NCBI RefSeq assembly: GCF_006788895.1
Contig: NZ_VFRA01000001.1
Location: 248,001-312,000, forward strand
DNA: 64,000 nucleotides
Reading direction: 5' to 3'
Origin: Rhodoglobus vestalii
Lineage (GTDB): Bacteria; Actinomycetota; Actinomycetes; Actinomycetales; Microbacteriaceae
Under the pieces are notes generated by a model that did no database searches, was not told the DNA's origin, and saw only the letters and a list, made by a program, of their open reading frames with translations. Within the stretch, counting starts at the first letter, position 1. The number at the start of each line of letters is the position of its first letter. The translations under genes were made by a program, and so were the position numbers. Below are positions 27,455-36,275 of this stretch, in pieces.

Positions 27455-30400
27455 TCAACTGGGCTCGATCTCGACCAAGAGATCACCGGCATCCACCTGC
27501 TGCGTCTGAGGGATCGCGAGGCGTTTGACCGTGCCTGCGACCGACGCGGTAATCGCTGCTTCCATCTTCATCGCCTCAATCGAGGCCACCGGTTGGCCCG
27601 CCTCGACCTTGACACCCTCTTCAACCTGGAGAGTCACCACACCCGAGAAGGGTGCCGCGACATGGCCCGGCTTCGACGAATCCGCCTTCTCTGCTGAGAT
27701 CGAATCGACCGCGATGCCGAGATCCCGGACGAATACCGGACGCAATTGACCATTGAGCGTGGCCATAACGGTGCGCATGCCCTTCTCATCTGCCTCACCG
27801 ATCGCCTCGAGACCAACGAAGAGTTGAACGCCTTTCTCAATTTCAACGACGTGTTCTTTTCCTTGCTGCAGACCGTAAAGGTAGTCGGTACTGGCAAGCG
27901 CAGAAAGATCACCGTACGCTTCGCGCGCTTTTTCAAAGATCTGAGTCGGACCGGCAAAAAGCAGCCTATTGAGAGCGGTACGGCGTTCACTGGATTCCCC
28001 GTCGAGAGCCGCCTGGTCGTCAACGCTAATTGCTTCAACGCCAATCTTGACGTTGCGGCCCTTCAGCACCTTGGAACGGAACGGTTCTGGCCAGCCGCCG
28101 GGAAGTTCGCCCAGCTCCCCCGCCATGAAACCGATAACAGAATCAGGGATGTCGTACTTCTCTGGGTTCTCTTCAAAGTCAGCAGGGTCAGCATTTGCCG
28201 CGGCCAAAGCTAGCGCAAGATCGCCAACCACTTTGGACGACGGCGTAACCTTTGGCGGACGACCAAGCATCTTGTTGGCCGCGGCGTACAGATTTTCGAT
28301 CGTTTCGAACTGGTCAGCGAGGCCCAGCGCGATCGCCTGTTGCCGAAGATTGGAAAGCTGGCCACCCGGAATTTCGTGGTGGTAGACCCGACCGGTCGGG
28401 CCAGGAAGCCCCGACTCGAACGGCGCATAGGTGTGGCGCACCGCCTCCCAGTACGGTTCAAGATCCGACACAGCATCGAGCGAAATTCCGGTGTCACGTT
28501 CGGTGTGCGCGAGGGAGGCAATGAGGGCCGACATCGATGGCTGGCTTGTTGTTCCTGCCATCGGAGCGCTAGCGACATCCACAGCGTCCGCACCCGCACG
28601 CGAGGCAGCCAGCAGTGTCGCCAACTGTCCCCCGGCAGTGTCGTGCGTATGCACGTGCACGGGGGCGTCAAAACGCTCACGAAGCGCCGAAACTAGTGTT
28701 TCTGCGGCCTCTGCCCGGAGAAGTCCTGCCATGTCCTTGATGGCGAGAATGTGGGCTCCGCTCGCCATGATCTGATCGGCAAGCCTGAGGTAGTAGTCGA
28801 GCGTGTACAGATCTTCTTTGGGATCAAGTAAATCGCCGGTGTAGCAGAGCCCGACCTCAGCGACGGCGGTACCGGTATTGAGTACGGCGTCGATCGCGGG
28901 GCGCATCTGCGAAACATCGTTGAGGGCGTCAAAGATGCGGAAAATATCTACGCCGGTGTCTGCAGCCTCGTGGACAAAAGCATCGGTCACTTCGGTCGGA
29001 TACGGGGTGTAGCCGACGGTATTGCGGCCACGAAGCAGCATTTGGATAGCAACATTCGGCAGAGCTTCGCGCATCGACGCGAGGCGCTCCCAAGGATCTT
29101 CCGCCAAGAAACGCAGTGCGACGTCATAGGTGGCCCCACCCCACGCCTCAACCGAAAGCAGCTGGGGGGTGAGTCGCGCGACGTGAGGCATCACAGCAAC
29201 CAGATCGCGAGTGCGCACGCGCGTCGCTAAGAGCGACTGGTGTGCATCTCGGAACGTCGTTTCTGTTACGGCCAGCGCCTTCTGCTCGCGCAGCGCCGAA
29301 GCGAAACCGGCCGGGCCAAGCTCAAGGAGTCGCTGGCGCGAACCCGCGGGCGCCTCGACTGAAAGATCGACCGCGGGAAGCTTCAACTGGGGGTTGATGA
29401 TTCCCGCGCCGTCGCCGTTGGGCTGATTCACGGTGATTTCGGCCAACCAGGTGAGGATCTTTGTTCCACGGTCTTTGGAGCGATGCGAGTTCACCAGCCA
29501 GGGGCGCTCATCGATGAATGCGGTGCTCAGGTCTCCGGCGATGAACTCTGGGTCGTCGAGCACACCCTGAAGGAAGGGGATGTTTGTAGTCACGCCGCGA
29601 AGGCGGAACTCTGCGAGTCCACGGCGTGCGCGGCGCACAGCCGACGCGAAGTCTCGGCCACGGCACGTCATCTTCACGAGCATGGAGTCGAAGTGGGGAG
29701 AAATCTGCGCACCAGCAGAAACCGTTCCACCATCCAAACGTATGCCGGCACCACCTGGCGAGCGGTATGTAGTTATTTTACCCGTGTCAGGCCGAAACCC
29801 GCTGGCTGGGTCTTCTGTCGTGATGCGGCACTGCAGCGCCGCTCCGCGCAGTGTGAGCTCCTCTTGACGCAAGCCCAACTCTTCGAGTGATTCGCCAAAC
29901 GCAATTCGCATCTGCGACTGAACAAGATCAACATCGGTGACCTCTTCAGTGACGGTGTGCTCCACCTGAATCCGCGGGTTCATCTCAATGAAGACGTGCT
30001 CGCCCTTACGCTCCCCCACAGTGTCGAGCAAAAACTCGACCGTGCCAGCGTTGACGTAGTCGATCGACTTGGCAAACGCTATTGCGTCGCGGTACATCGC
30101 CTGACGAGTGTTCTCGTCGAGATTCGGCGCAGGGGCGATCTCGACCACTTTCTGGTGCCGACGCTGAACCGAGCAATCGCGCTCAAACAAGTGAATGGTG
30201 TTGCCGTGCGAGTCGGCAAGGATCTGCACCTCAATGTGGCGTGGGCGCACAACTGCTTGCTCCAGGAACATCGTCGGGTCACCGAATGCACTTTCGGCTT
30301 CGCGCATCGCGGCGACGAGTGCGTCACGAAGATCTTCCTTTTTCTCAACGCGGCGCATTCCGCGACCGCCACCACCGGCAACAGCCTTCGCGAAAATCGG

Positions 30401-30859
30401 AAAACCGATCTCATCGGCAGCGACAAGAAGTGCATCCACATCGGTGCTGGCTGGGGTGGACTTGAGCACGGGAACTCCCGCAGCGATGGCGTGCTCTTTG
30501 GCAGTGACCTTGTTACCAGCCATCTCGAGCACCTTAGTGGGCGGGCCGATGAAGGCTATTCCTGCAGCCGCAGCCGCATGAGCGAGCTCGGGATTCTCAG
30601 ACAGAAAACCATAGCCAGGGTAGATGGCGTCAGCGCCCGACTCTTTTGCGACACGAATAATTTCCGAAACGTCCAAGTAGGCACGAACAGGATGCCCCTC
30701 TTCACCAATTAGGTACGCCTCGTCGGCCTTCAGCCGGTGAACCGAATTTCGATCCTCGTAGGGAAAAACGGCAACAGTTCTTGCGCCGAGTTCGACGGCC
30801 GCACGCATTGCGCGGATCGCGATCTCACCTCGGTTGGCAACGAGAATCTTCGTGAACAT
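27455..30859 (-). CDS. pyc: Pyruvate carboxylase
   Basis: A single-chain pyruvate carboxylase that makes oxaloacetate from pyruvate, bicarbonate and ATP, refilling the TCA cycle. The 1134 residues from the ATG at 30859 (AGGAAGGA ribosome-binding site) hold a biotin carboxylase domain (FTKILVANRGEIAIRAMR; AGGGGRGMR; EMNPRIQVEHTVTEE), a carboxyltransferase domain (about 530-800; ETTFRDAHQSLLATR), a conserved linker domain, and a C-terminal biotinyl domain with the biotin Lys in IEAMKMEAAI. The frame extends 12 codons upstream, but the internal ATG matches the family N-terminus. Confidence 0.97.
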   Translation of the reverse strand: MFTKILVANRGEIAIRAMRAAVELGARTVAVFPYEDRNSVHRLKADEAYLIGEEGHPVRAYLDVSEIIRVAKESGADAIYPGYGFLSENPELAHAAAAAGIAFIGPPTKVLEMAGNKVTAKEHAIAAGVPVLKSTPASTDVDALLVAADEIGFPIFAKAVAGGGGRGMRRVEKKEDLRDALVAAMREAESAFGDPTMFLEQAVVRPRHIEVQILADSHGNTIHLFERDCSVQRRHQKVVEIAPAPNLDENTRQAMYRDAIAFAKSIDYVNAGTVEFLLDTVGERKGEHVFIEMNPRIQVEHTVTEEVTDVDLVQSQMRIAFGESLEELGLRQEELTLRGAALQCRITTEDPASGFRPDTGKITTYRSPGGAGIRLDGGTVSAGAQISPHFDSMLVKMTCRGRDFASAVRRARRGLAEFRLRGVTTNIPFLQGVLDDPEFIAGDLSTAFIDERPWLVNSHRSKDRGTKILTWLAEITVNQPNGDGAGIINPQLKLPAVDLSVEAPAGSRQRLLELGPAGFASALREQKALAVTETTFRDAHQSLLATRVRTRDLVAVMPHVARLTPQLLSVEAWGGATYDVALRFLAEDPWERLASMREALPNVAIQMLLRGRNTVGYTPYPTEVTDAFVHEAADTGVDIFRIFDALNDVSQMRPAIDAVLNTGTAVAEVGLCYTGDLLDPKEDLYTLDYYLRLADQIMASGAHILAIKDMAGLLRAEAAETLVSALRERFDAPVHVHTHDTAGGQLATLLAASRAGADAVDVASAPMAGTTSQPSMSALIASLAHTERDTGISLDAVSDLEPYWEAVRHTYAPFESGLPGPTGRVYHHEIPGGQLSNLRQQAIALGLADQFETIENLYAAANKMLGRPPKVTPSSKVVGDLALALAAANADPADFEENPEKYDIPDSVIGFMAGELGELPGGWPEPFRSKVLKGRNVKIGVEAISVDDQAALDGESSERRTALNRLLFAGPTQIFEKAREAYGDLSALASTDYLYGLQQGKEHVVEIEKGVQLFVGLEAIGEADEKGMRTVMATLNGQLRPVFVRDLGIAVDSISAEKADSSKPGHVAAPFSGVVTLQVEEGVKVEAGQPVASIEAMKMEAAITASVAGTVKRLAIPQTQQVDAGDLLVEIEPS

Positions 30860-30980
30860 TCGGTCCTTCCTGACAAAAGCCAAGCCTAGAGTCATCGAAC
30901 TCTGGCAGTTTCCTCAAGGGTGGGCAAAAGTTGGTGCAGTTTTAGGTTTCTTAACAGTAGTGAAGGTATCGTCGTTACTC

Positions 30981-31781
30981 GTGCACGTACTTAGCGTTAG
31001 CTCCCTCAAGGGGGGCGTAGGAAAGACGACTGTGACGCTTGGGCTCGCTTCGGCAGCCTTTGCTCGCGGTCTTCGAACCCTCGTCGTCGACCTTGATCCC
31101 CAATCCGATGTGTCGACCGGTATGGACATTGATGTCTCCGGTCACCTCAACGTTGCCGATGTGCTCGCTTCTCCCAAAGAAAAAATTGTGCGGGCAGCCA
31201 TAGCCCCGAGCGGCTGGACCAAGGGTCGCCCCGGAAAAATAGACGTTCTGATTGGCTCACCATCCGCCATTAATTTTGACGGGCCGCATCCGAGCATCCG
31301 CGATATTTGGAAGCTCGAAGAAGCTCTCGCAAACGTGGAGGCAGATTACGATCTCGTTCTGATCGATTGTGCGCCGTCGCTTAACGCGCTCACTCGCACT
31401 GCGTGGGCTGCCAGCGACCGCGTTGCAATCGTCACCGAGCCCGGCCTTTTTTCGGTAGCTGCGGCAGACCGTGCTCTGCGGGCCATCGAAGAGATTCGGC
31501 GCGGCCTCTCGCCTCGACTTCAGCCGCTCGGCATAATTGTGAACCGGCTACGCTCGCAGTCGCTCGAACACCAATTTCGTATCAAAGAATTGCGCGACAT
31601 GTTTGGGCCCCTGGTTCTCTCTCCGCAGCTGCCAGAGCGTACGTCGTTGCAGCAGGCGCAGGGCGCCGCAAAGCCTCTGCACGTGTGGCCGGGCGAGAGT
31701 GCCCAAGAGATGGCACGCTACTTCGACCAGTTGCTCGACCGCGTGATGCGCGCTGCCCGAATGGGCGAGTACAACAACTAG
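30981..31781 (+). CDS. ParA-family ATPase
   Basis: A 266-residue ParA/Soj-like ATPase. The start is taken as GTG at 30981, where the family N-terminus begins (VHVLSVSSLKGGVGKTTV). The open frame reaches back to 30834 but overlaps the divergent pyc 5' end. It has a deviant Walker A (SLKGGVGKTT), LVVDLDPQSDVSTGMD and DLVLIDCAPSLNALTRTAW (Walker B). No parB follows. The neighbouring genes are FtsR/GarA regulators, so it may be an orphan ParA that positions cellular cargo rather than a plasmid or chromosome partition pair; that is an inference. Confidence 0.85.
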   Translation: MHVLSVSSLKGGVGKTTVTLGLASAAFARGLRTLVVDLDPQSDVSTGMDIDVSGHLNVADVLASPKEKIVRAAIAPSGWTKGRPGKIDVLIGSPSAINFDGPHPSIRDIWKLEEALANVEADYDLVLIDCAPSLNALTRTAWAASDRVAIVTEPGLFSVAAADRALRAIEEIRRGLSPRLQPLGIIVNRLRSQSLEHQFRIKELRDMFGPLVLSPQLPERTSLQQAQGAAKPLHVWPGESAQEMARYFDQLLDRVMRAARMGEYNN

Positions 31782-31877
31782 CTCTCGGGCTGACCCTGGC
31801 ATTCGTGCTGACGCGGCGTTCGCGCTGGCGCTAGCGTTTGTGTTGGTGTCTTACGAGTTCAGCGGCCGCGGCTGCGT

Positions 31878-32426
31878 TTAGGATGCTCGGGATGCTCGAC
31901 GCTTGGCCAACTCGTCCATCGGATCTTCACCCTTGACTGTGTCAAGGTCGATAAGGCTTGTTTCGACCTCACGGAGCACCTTGCCCACGGCAATGCCGAA
32001 GACGCCCTGGCCGCGGCTGACGAGATCGATGACCTCATCGTTGGAGGTGCACAGGTAAACGCTGGCACCGTCGCTCATGAGCGTGGTCTGTGCAAGATCG
32101 TTGATGCCTGACTCGCGGAGTTGGTTCACAGCCACACGAATTTGCTGAAGAGAAATGCCGGTGTCGAGGAGTCGCTTGACGAGCTTGAGCACCAGGATGT
32201 CGCGAAATCCGTAGAGGCGCTGTGAGCCGGAGCCTGCGGCACCGCGAACTGTGGGTTCAACGAGTTCAGTGCGGGCCCAGTAGTCGAGTTGGCGGTAGCT
32301 AATACCCGCTGCGCGAGCAGCAACAGCGCCGCGGTATCCGGCCGAGTCGTCGAGGTTGGGCATTCCGTCAGTGAAGAGGAGGCCAAGGTCGTAGCGGGAT
32401 GTCTCGCTACGGTTCACTTCACTCAT
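31878..32426 (-). CDS. MerR-family transcriptional regulator (Rv1830-like)
   Basis: A 182-residue MerR-type regulator. The winged-helix DNA-binding domain covers about 25-95 (AAGISYRQLDYWARTELVEPTV; GFRDILVLKLVKRLLDTGISLQQIR), followed by a helix and a C-terminal effector-like domain. The gene order with a second MerR gene and the FHA protein upstream resembles the mycobacterial garA-Rv1828-Rv1829-Rv1830 block, but the Rv1829-type bifunctional nuclease between the two regulators is missing. An AGAGGGG ribosome-binding site precedes the start. Confidence 0.87.
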   Translation of the reverse strand: MSEVNRSETSRYDLGLLFTDGMPNLDDSAGYRGAVAARAAGISYRQLDYWARTELVEPTVRGAAGSGSQRLYGFRDILVLKLVKRLLDTGISLQQIRVAVNQLRESGINDLAQTTLMSDGASVYLCTSNDEVIDLVSRGQGVFGIAVGKVLREVETSLIDLDTVKGEDPMDELAKRRASRAS

Positions 32427-32598
32427 GGCATTGCCCCTCTAGATTCTGATTCGGCGAGCACGATAAACCAACAACCTTCATGCTTAAGTTGACGCTTAGT
32501 GTTTCGTGTTACCTCACGGTACTCACCGCCACCGGATCGACCAACGACATTCGCGAAAACTGGGCGGCGTGTCGTAATCGATCGACAAAACGACCGTA

Positions 32599-33297
32599 CT
32601 ACGAATCGAGGCGACTCAGGGCAGATCGGATAATACTGCTGCGAACAATCTCTAGCTGGCCCGCAATTTCTCGAGCCATCTCTGCTGCGCGAGCGCGGCT
32701 CGACGCATCCTTCCGACGCGAAACCGGCATCAAGGCACTCTCGATGAGCCCAAGCTCGCGCTCCGCTGCTGCACGAAAGCCCCGCAGGTGCCGTGGCTCG
32801 ATACCACTGCGCTGGAGCTCCACCAACGACCTGAGGACGGCGAGTGAGTCTTCACCAAAAACATCGGATGCCACGATCAGCGAGGAGGAAATAGCGTCTC
32901 CGAGCAACATCGGGCTAGCGCCAGCTTCTCGGATCAACTCATCACGGGTGAGCTTGCGCTCAGCAGAGAGCATGGATGGTGCGGCGACTGCACCTCCGGG
33001 CAATTCCGGTGTGCGCCCCGCATCCATCTCTTCGAGATAGCCGCGAATAACTTTGAGCGGAAGGTAGTGATCCCGCTGCATCGTTAGCACGAAGCGAAGC
33101 CGTTCCATGTCAGCCGACGAAAACTTGCGATACCCGGATGCCGTTCGAGCGGGTGCGACAAGTTTGCGTTCCTCAAGAAACCGGAGCTTCGACGGAGTGA
33201 GGTCGCCAAATTCGGGACTCAGTTTGGCAAGAACTTGCCCGATGCTGAGAAGCACCGGGGCTGGAGTCGGGCGCACTTGACGCGCAACCCCAACCAC
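32599..33297 (-). CDS. ftsR: MerR-family regulator, FtsR homologue (Rv1828-like)
   Basis: A 232-residue MerR-type regulator that follows the FHA gene directly: its GTG start shares one base with the garA stop. The DNA-binding part (about 17-95) has SIGQVLAKLSPEFGDLTPSKLRFLEERKLV (two adjacent motifs) and ADMERLRFVLTMQRDHYLPLKVIRGYL. The position after garA/odhI matches corynebacterial FtsR and mycobacterial Rv1828. FtsR activates ftsZ in Corynebacterium glutamicum, and ftsZ is in this window at 1.2-2.4 kb, so regulation of it is plausible but not shown. Confidence 0.8.
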   Translation of the reverse strand: MVGVARQVRPTPAPVLLSIGQVLAKLSPEFGDLTPSKLRFLEERKLVAPARTASGYRKFSSADMERLRFVLTMQRDHYLPLKVIRGYLEEMDAGRTPELPGGAVAAPSMLSAERKLTRDELIREAGASPMLLGDAISSSLIVASDVFGEDSLAVLRSLVELQRSGIEPRHLRGFRAAAERELGLIESALMPVSRRKDASSRARAAEMAREIAGQLEIVRSSIIRSALSRLDS

Positions 33298-33806
33298 TAA
33301 TTGCCAGCCGATAGTGGAAGATCGCGTCGTGACGCATAAAACGTGAGTTTGTACTTGCCCACCTGAAGTTCGGCACGTTCGCGAAGAACAGCCGGAGACT
33401 CAATGCGGTCGCCCCCGAGGTACGTTCCGTTGAGTGAACCCAAATCTTTGACCTCGAACACGGTGCCCTGTCGCAGAAACTCAACGTGGCGACGCGACAC
33501 AGTAACGTCATCGAGAAAAATATCTGCCTCAGGATGACGACCCACCGTGGTGATATCGGCATCCAACAAAAAGCGAGCGCCAACATTGGGCCCGCGTCGC
33601 ACGATCAGAAGCGCAGAACCAGACGGCAGCGCCGTAATTGCGGCCTGCTCGTCAGCCGAAACATCGGACCCCATCGCCGCAACCTGAGCCGCAAAGCCCT
33701 GGGTGTAGGCCGCCGTCGTGTCGTTGCGCTCGACAGTAGGCTGCGCGGGCGTCTCGTTCGCCGACCGCATGTCGGCGCCGTGACCATTATTCATTGATTC
33801 AACCAT
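33297..33806 (-). CDS. garA: GarA/OdhI-type FHA-domain protein
   Basis: A 169-residue FHA protein. In related actinobacteria GarA/OdhI is phosphorylated near its N-terminus by PknB/PknG and, when unphosphorylated, inhibits 2-oxoglutarate dehydrogenase and adjusts glutamate metabolism. The FHA domain covers about 66-150, with GR (89-90), the phosphothreonine-binding VSRRHVEF and the SLNGTYL motif. The N-terminal tail has a Thr-Thr pair in RNDTTAAYTQGF (Thr30/31), aligned in position with the ETT phosphosite of GarA though less conserved. GGGAGGT precedes the ATG. Confidence 0.88.
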   Translation of the reverse strand: MVESMNNGHGADMRSANETPAQPTVERNDTTAAYTQGFAAQVAAMGSDVSADEQAAITALPSGSALLIVRRGPNVGARFLLDADITTVGRHPEADIFLDDVTVSRRHVEFLRQGTVFEVKDLGSLNGTYLGGDRIESPAVLRERAELQVGKYKLTFYASRRDLPLSAGN

Positions 33807-33850
33807 CGCAAACCTCCCTGACTAACCAGCGTATCGGAAAGGAGCACTCC

Positions 33851-34435
33851 TCAACCCCTCGGAATTCGAGAAATTCGGATGGATTGTGCCACATAGATGA
33901 ATCCCGCCCACCAATACAAGAACGCACCCCAGAGAGCGAACGCCCACCCGATCGGATCAGTGACCCAGGCGACCTCAGGAAACGCTTGACCCAGCATCAA
34001 AATTGGGAGGGCGTAAAACAGGCCAGCGGTCGCCACTTTGCCGAGGTGATGGACGGGAAGTGGCCCAAAACCGAAGTTTGCTGAGATGAGACCCAAAATG
34101 ACGAGCATGATTTCGCGCGCGACAATGACGATGAACAGCCACCACGGAATAACGTTTCGCGCCGCTAAACCAATGAGCGCAGCAAAAATAAACAGCCGAT
34201 CAGCAGCGGGGTCGAGCAATTGCCCGAGCCGGGTGATCTGATTGAATCGCCGCGCGATTACACCATCGAGATAGTCACTCAGGCTCGATACGACAAGCAC
34301 GATGAGGGCAAGTGCGTCTTGCGCATTAAGGATGAAGTAGAGGAACAGCGGCACCAGGCCAAGCCGGATGAAACTCAGCACGTTGGGCACAGTCCACACG
34401 CGATTGCTGATCTGGGGTGAACCGCTGAATTCCAC
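33851..34435 (-). CDS. CDP-alcohol phosphatidyltransferase (PgsA-like)
   Basis: An integral membrane enzyme of phospholipid head-group synthesis. It has about five membrane segments and a complete CDP-alcohol phosphotransferase motif, D-x2-DG-x2-AR-x8-G-x3-D-x3-D, reading DYLDGVIARRF...GQLLDPAAD. I start it at a GTG (34435), giving 194 residues close to the family N-terminus. A TTG at 34486 is an alternative, and neither has a clear ribosome-binding site. Phosphatidylglycerol phosphate synthase is most likely, but cardiolipin- or inositol-phosphate-type activities cannot be excluded. Confidence 0.85.
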   Translation of the reverse strand: MEFSGSPQISNRVWTVPNVLSFIRLGLVPLFLYFILNAQDALALIVLVVSSLSDYLDGVIARRFNQITRLGQLLDPAADRLFIFAALIGLAARNVIPWWLFIVIVAREIMLVILGLISANFGFGPLPVHHLGKVATAGLFYALPILMLGQAFPEVAWVTDPIGWAFALWGAFLYWWAGFIYVAQSIRISRIPRG

Positions 34436-34518
34436 ACTCCGAGTGTAGCCAGCATCGGAGGGCGAAATGCCGCTCTGGCAGCACAAAATACTCGCACTTC
34501 AGGCGTACCCTCAAGTAC

Positions 34519-34962
34519 ATGTCATGCATCCGCTTCAACACTCCAGCGCAGCGGTCCCAAATGCGCGCGATGGCGCCGTCGATGACCACTTCTCAGGAAG
34601 CAGCCGAACTGCATCCTGCGCCGAAAGTAACCGACAGTAAAATCGCGCGACTCCGACTTCTTGCCAACGACGCTAATCCCAAAATTCGCGAAAGTGCTGC
34701 GAGTAGTCACCACACTCCGGTCAAGGTATTCGAGGCGTTGGCAAAAGACTCGGATGAGGGGGTACGTGCCTGCGTTGCCCGAAACGAACATGCGCCGTGC
34801 GACGTGCTTCGGATGCTCGCAAACGACCCCTCAGAAACCGTACGGGGGTTTCTCGCCGTGAACTTCTTCGTGCCTGACGCCGCTATGCGCACGCTCGCCG
34901 ACGATGACAGCGCGACGGTGCAGCGTCTGGTGCGTTGGAAGCGCGAGCTCGCCACCGCCTGA
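34519..34962 (+). CDS. Leucine-rich-repeat-variant/HEAT-like repeat protein
   Basis: A 147-residue small protein made of four helical repeats of about 24 residues, each with a pattern like LANDANPKIRESAASSHHTP. Later copies are LAKDSDEGVRACVARNEHAP, LANDPSETVRGFLAVNFFVP and LADDDSATVQRLVRWKRELA. This spacing matches LRV or HEAT-like repeat proteins, which usually act in protein binding. The start is uncertain, since several in-frame ATGs lie within the first 22 codons. Its stop overlaps the start of the S4-domain gene as TGATG. The function is unknown. Confidence 0.75.
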   Translation: MSCIRFNTPAQRSQMRAMAPSMTTSQEAAELHPAPKVTDSKIARLRLLANDANPKIRESAASSHHTPVKVFEALAKDSDEGVRACVARNEHAPCDVLRMLANDPSETVRGFLAVNFFVPDAAMRTLADDDSATVQRLVRWKRELATA

Positions 34963-35360
34963 TGGGCACCGGTGCCGTTCGTGTCGACAGCTGGCTATGG
35001 GCCGTGCGCGTCTTCAAGACACGCTCTCAAGCGACTGCTGCGTGCCGTGCGGGGCATGTAAAGATTGCTGGCGCGAGCGTTAAAGCTGCGCAACCGGTGA
35101 AGGTCGGCGATCAAGTGCGGATTCGCATCGCGGGCTTCGATCGCATTCTCGTTGTCAAGCAAACTATCGTGAAACGTGTTTCTGCCGCTACGGCAGCGGA
35201 GAGCTTCATCGACGAGACGCCCCCGCCGCCTTCCCGCGAGGAAGTGGCACTAGCGCCGAGACGGGACCGTGGGGCCGGGCGCCCCACCAAACGCGAACGA
35301 CGCGAGCTTGAGAAATTGCGTGGTCGCGACGACCTGGGCTCGCCACCATACGCCGACTAA
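34962..35360 (+). CDS. S4-domain RNA-binding protein (Hsp15/HslR-like)
   Basis: A 132-residue protein with an N-terminal S4 RNA-binding domain (about 6-70; VRVDSWLWAVRVFKTRSQAT, GHVKIAGASVKAAQPVKVGD) and a basic tail rich in Arg and Glu. This matches Hsp15/HslR-like proteins, which bind stalled 50S subunits carrying nascent chains. The start is the ATG overlapping the previous gene's TGA. A frame open from 34935 adds nine residues unlike the family. Confidence 0.87.
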   Translation: MGTGAVRVDSWLWAVRVFKTRSQATAACRAGHVKIAGASVKAAQPVKVGDQVRIRIAGFDRILVVKQTIVKRVSAATAAESFIDETPPPPSREEVALAPRRDRGAGRPTKRERRELEKLRGRDDLGSPPYAD

Positions 35361-35406
35361 CTCGGCGGTCGTGGGCGGTCATCGCGGTCGCCGGAGTCGT
35401 CGTTAT

Positions 35407-36192
35407 CTAGACCTTGCGCAGGGTGAGAATCTGCTCCGCACGGCCAAACGGACCCGCTGCATCATGGAGCACTGTCGAGGTAAGGCCAACCCCGTCCGCA
35501 CCGAAGTTGACGGCATTTTGCAAACCGAGCCACTCCCCCGCTGGCATGCGGTAGAGATGGATTTGGAGGTCAACATTCGGGAATGCATAGCCGCCTTCGC
35601 CTGGTTTGACGCGTGTAGCAATTCCATTACTCGTGTCAACTAAGCCAACCAAGCGCGCAAACTCGCTCACCGGTTCTGCGCTGAGCAGTGGAATGGGAGT
35701 GCGCAACCACGCGCGACCTCGTCCGGCGGCATGATCGGGTAGCGCCCGCGCCTCAATTGAGCGGATGTAACCGCCCGGCCACTGGCTGAAGCCCACCGGC
35801 GCGCTTGCTTGGCCCGGGCCCGACATCCGCTCATCAACGATGCCTGCGACTTCAGTCGTATCGGAGACCTGCAGTCGCCAAGCGGAAGCACGCACTGCCA
35901 CCCGACCGCCAGCGACGAACTCAGCTTGCACCAACTCGATCGTGCGGCCCGGTCGGACCATCGACGTGACGATCTCAAACTCGCCGGCGGGAATCAGACC
36001 CAGGATTTCGTAGCTGATGCGGGCAATGCGCGCACCCGGGCGTGCCTCGAACCCCTCAAGGACGTGCGCCAAGACGCCTGCCACTGGTGCCATATGTTGT
36101 TCGTGCGGATTCCATGCCCCCTGTGCATGGATGGTGGACTCGAAATGGGTATCATCGTGCCGCACATAGTACGACTGCGCTGGAGAGGTCAC
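35407..36192 (-). CDS. Acyl-CoA thioesterase-family protein (double hotdog fold)
   Basis: A 261-residue thioesterase-superfamily protein. The N-terminal hotdog unit includes GAWNPHEQHMAPVAGVLAHVLEGFEA and ARISYEILGLIPAGEFEI. The second unit contains NVDLQIHLYRMPAGEWLGLQ and FGADGVGLTSTVLHD, the latter with the Asp-Gly-x-Gly-Leu-x-x-Ser/Thr motif of TesB-like C-terminal hotdogs. It probably hydrolyses acyl-CoA; the substrate is unknown. It stands alone, convergent with the S4-domain gene. Confidence 0.82.
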   Translation of the reverse strand: MTSPAQSYYVRHDDTHFESTIHAQGAWNPHEQHMAPVAGVLAHVLEGFEARPGARIARISYEILGLIPAGEFEIVTSMVRPGRTIELVQAEFVAGGRVAVRASAWRLQVSDTTEVAGIVDERMSGPGQASAPVGFSQWPGGYIRSIEARALPDHAAGRGRAWLRTPIPLLSAEPVSEFARLVGLVDTSNGIATRVKPGEGGYAFPNVDLQIHLYRMPAGEWLGLQNAVNFGADGVGLTSTVLHDAAGPFGRAEQILTLRKV

Positions 36193-36275
36193 CCCACCAG
36201 CCTAGCCAGCTAAAGTGCCGCCTTTTCATTCGCCCAGATCAATCGGGAAGAAGAGAAAACCCGAAACAGCGGTTG

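Noticed and set aside
30834..30980. Upstream extension of the ParA gene
   Set aside because: It overlaps the first codons of pyc on the other strand, and the ParA family N-terminus begins at 30981.
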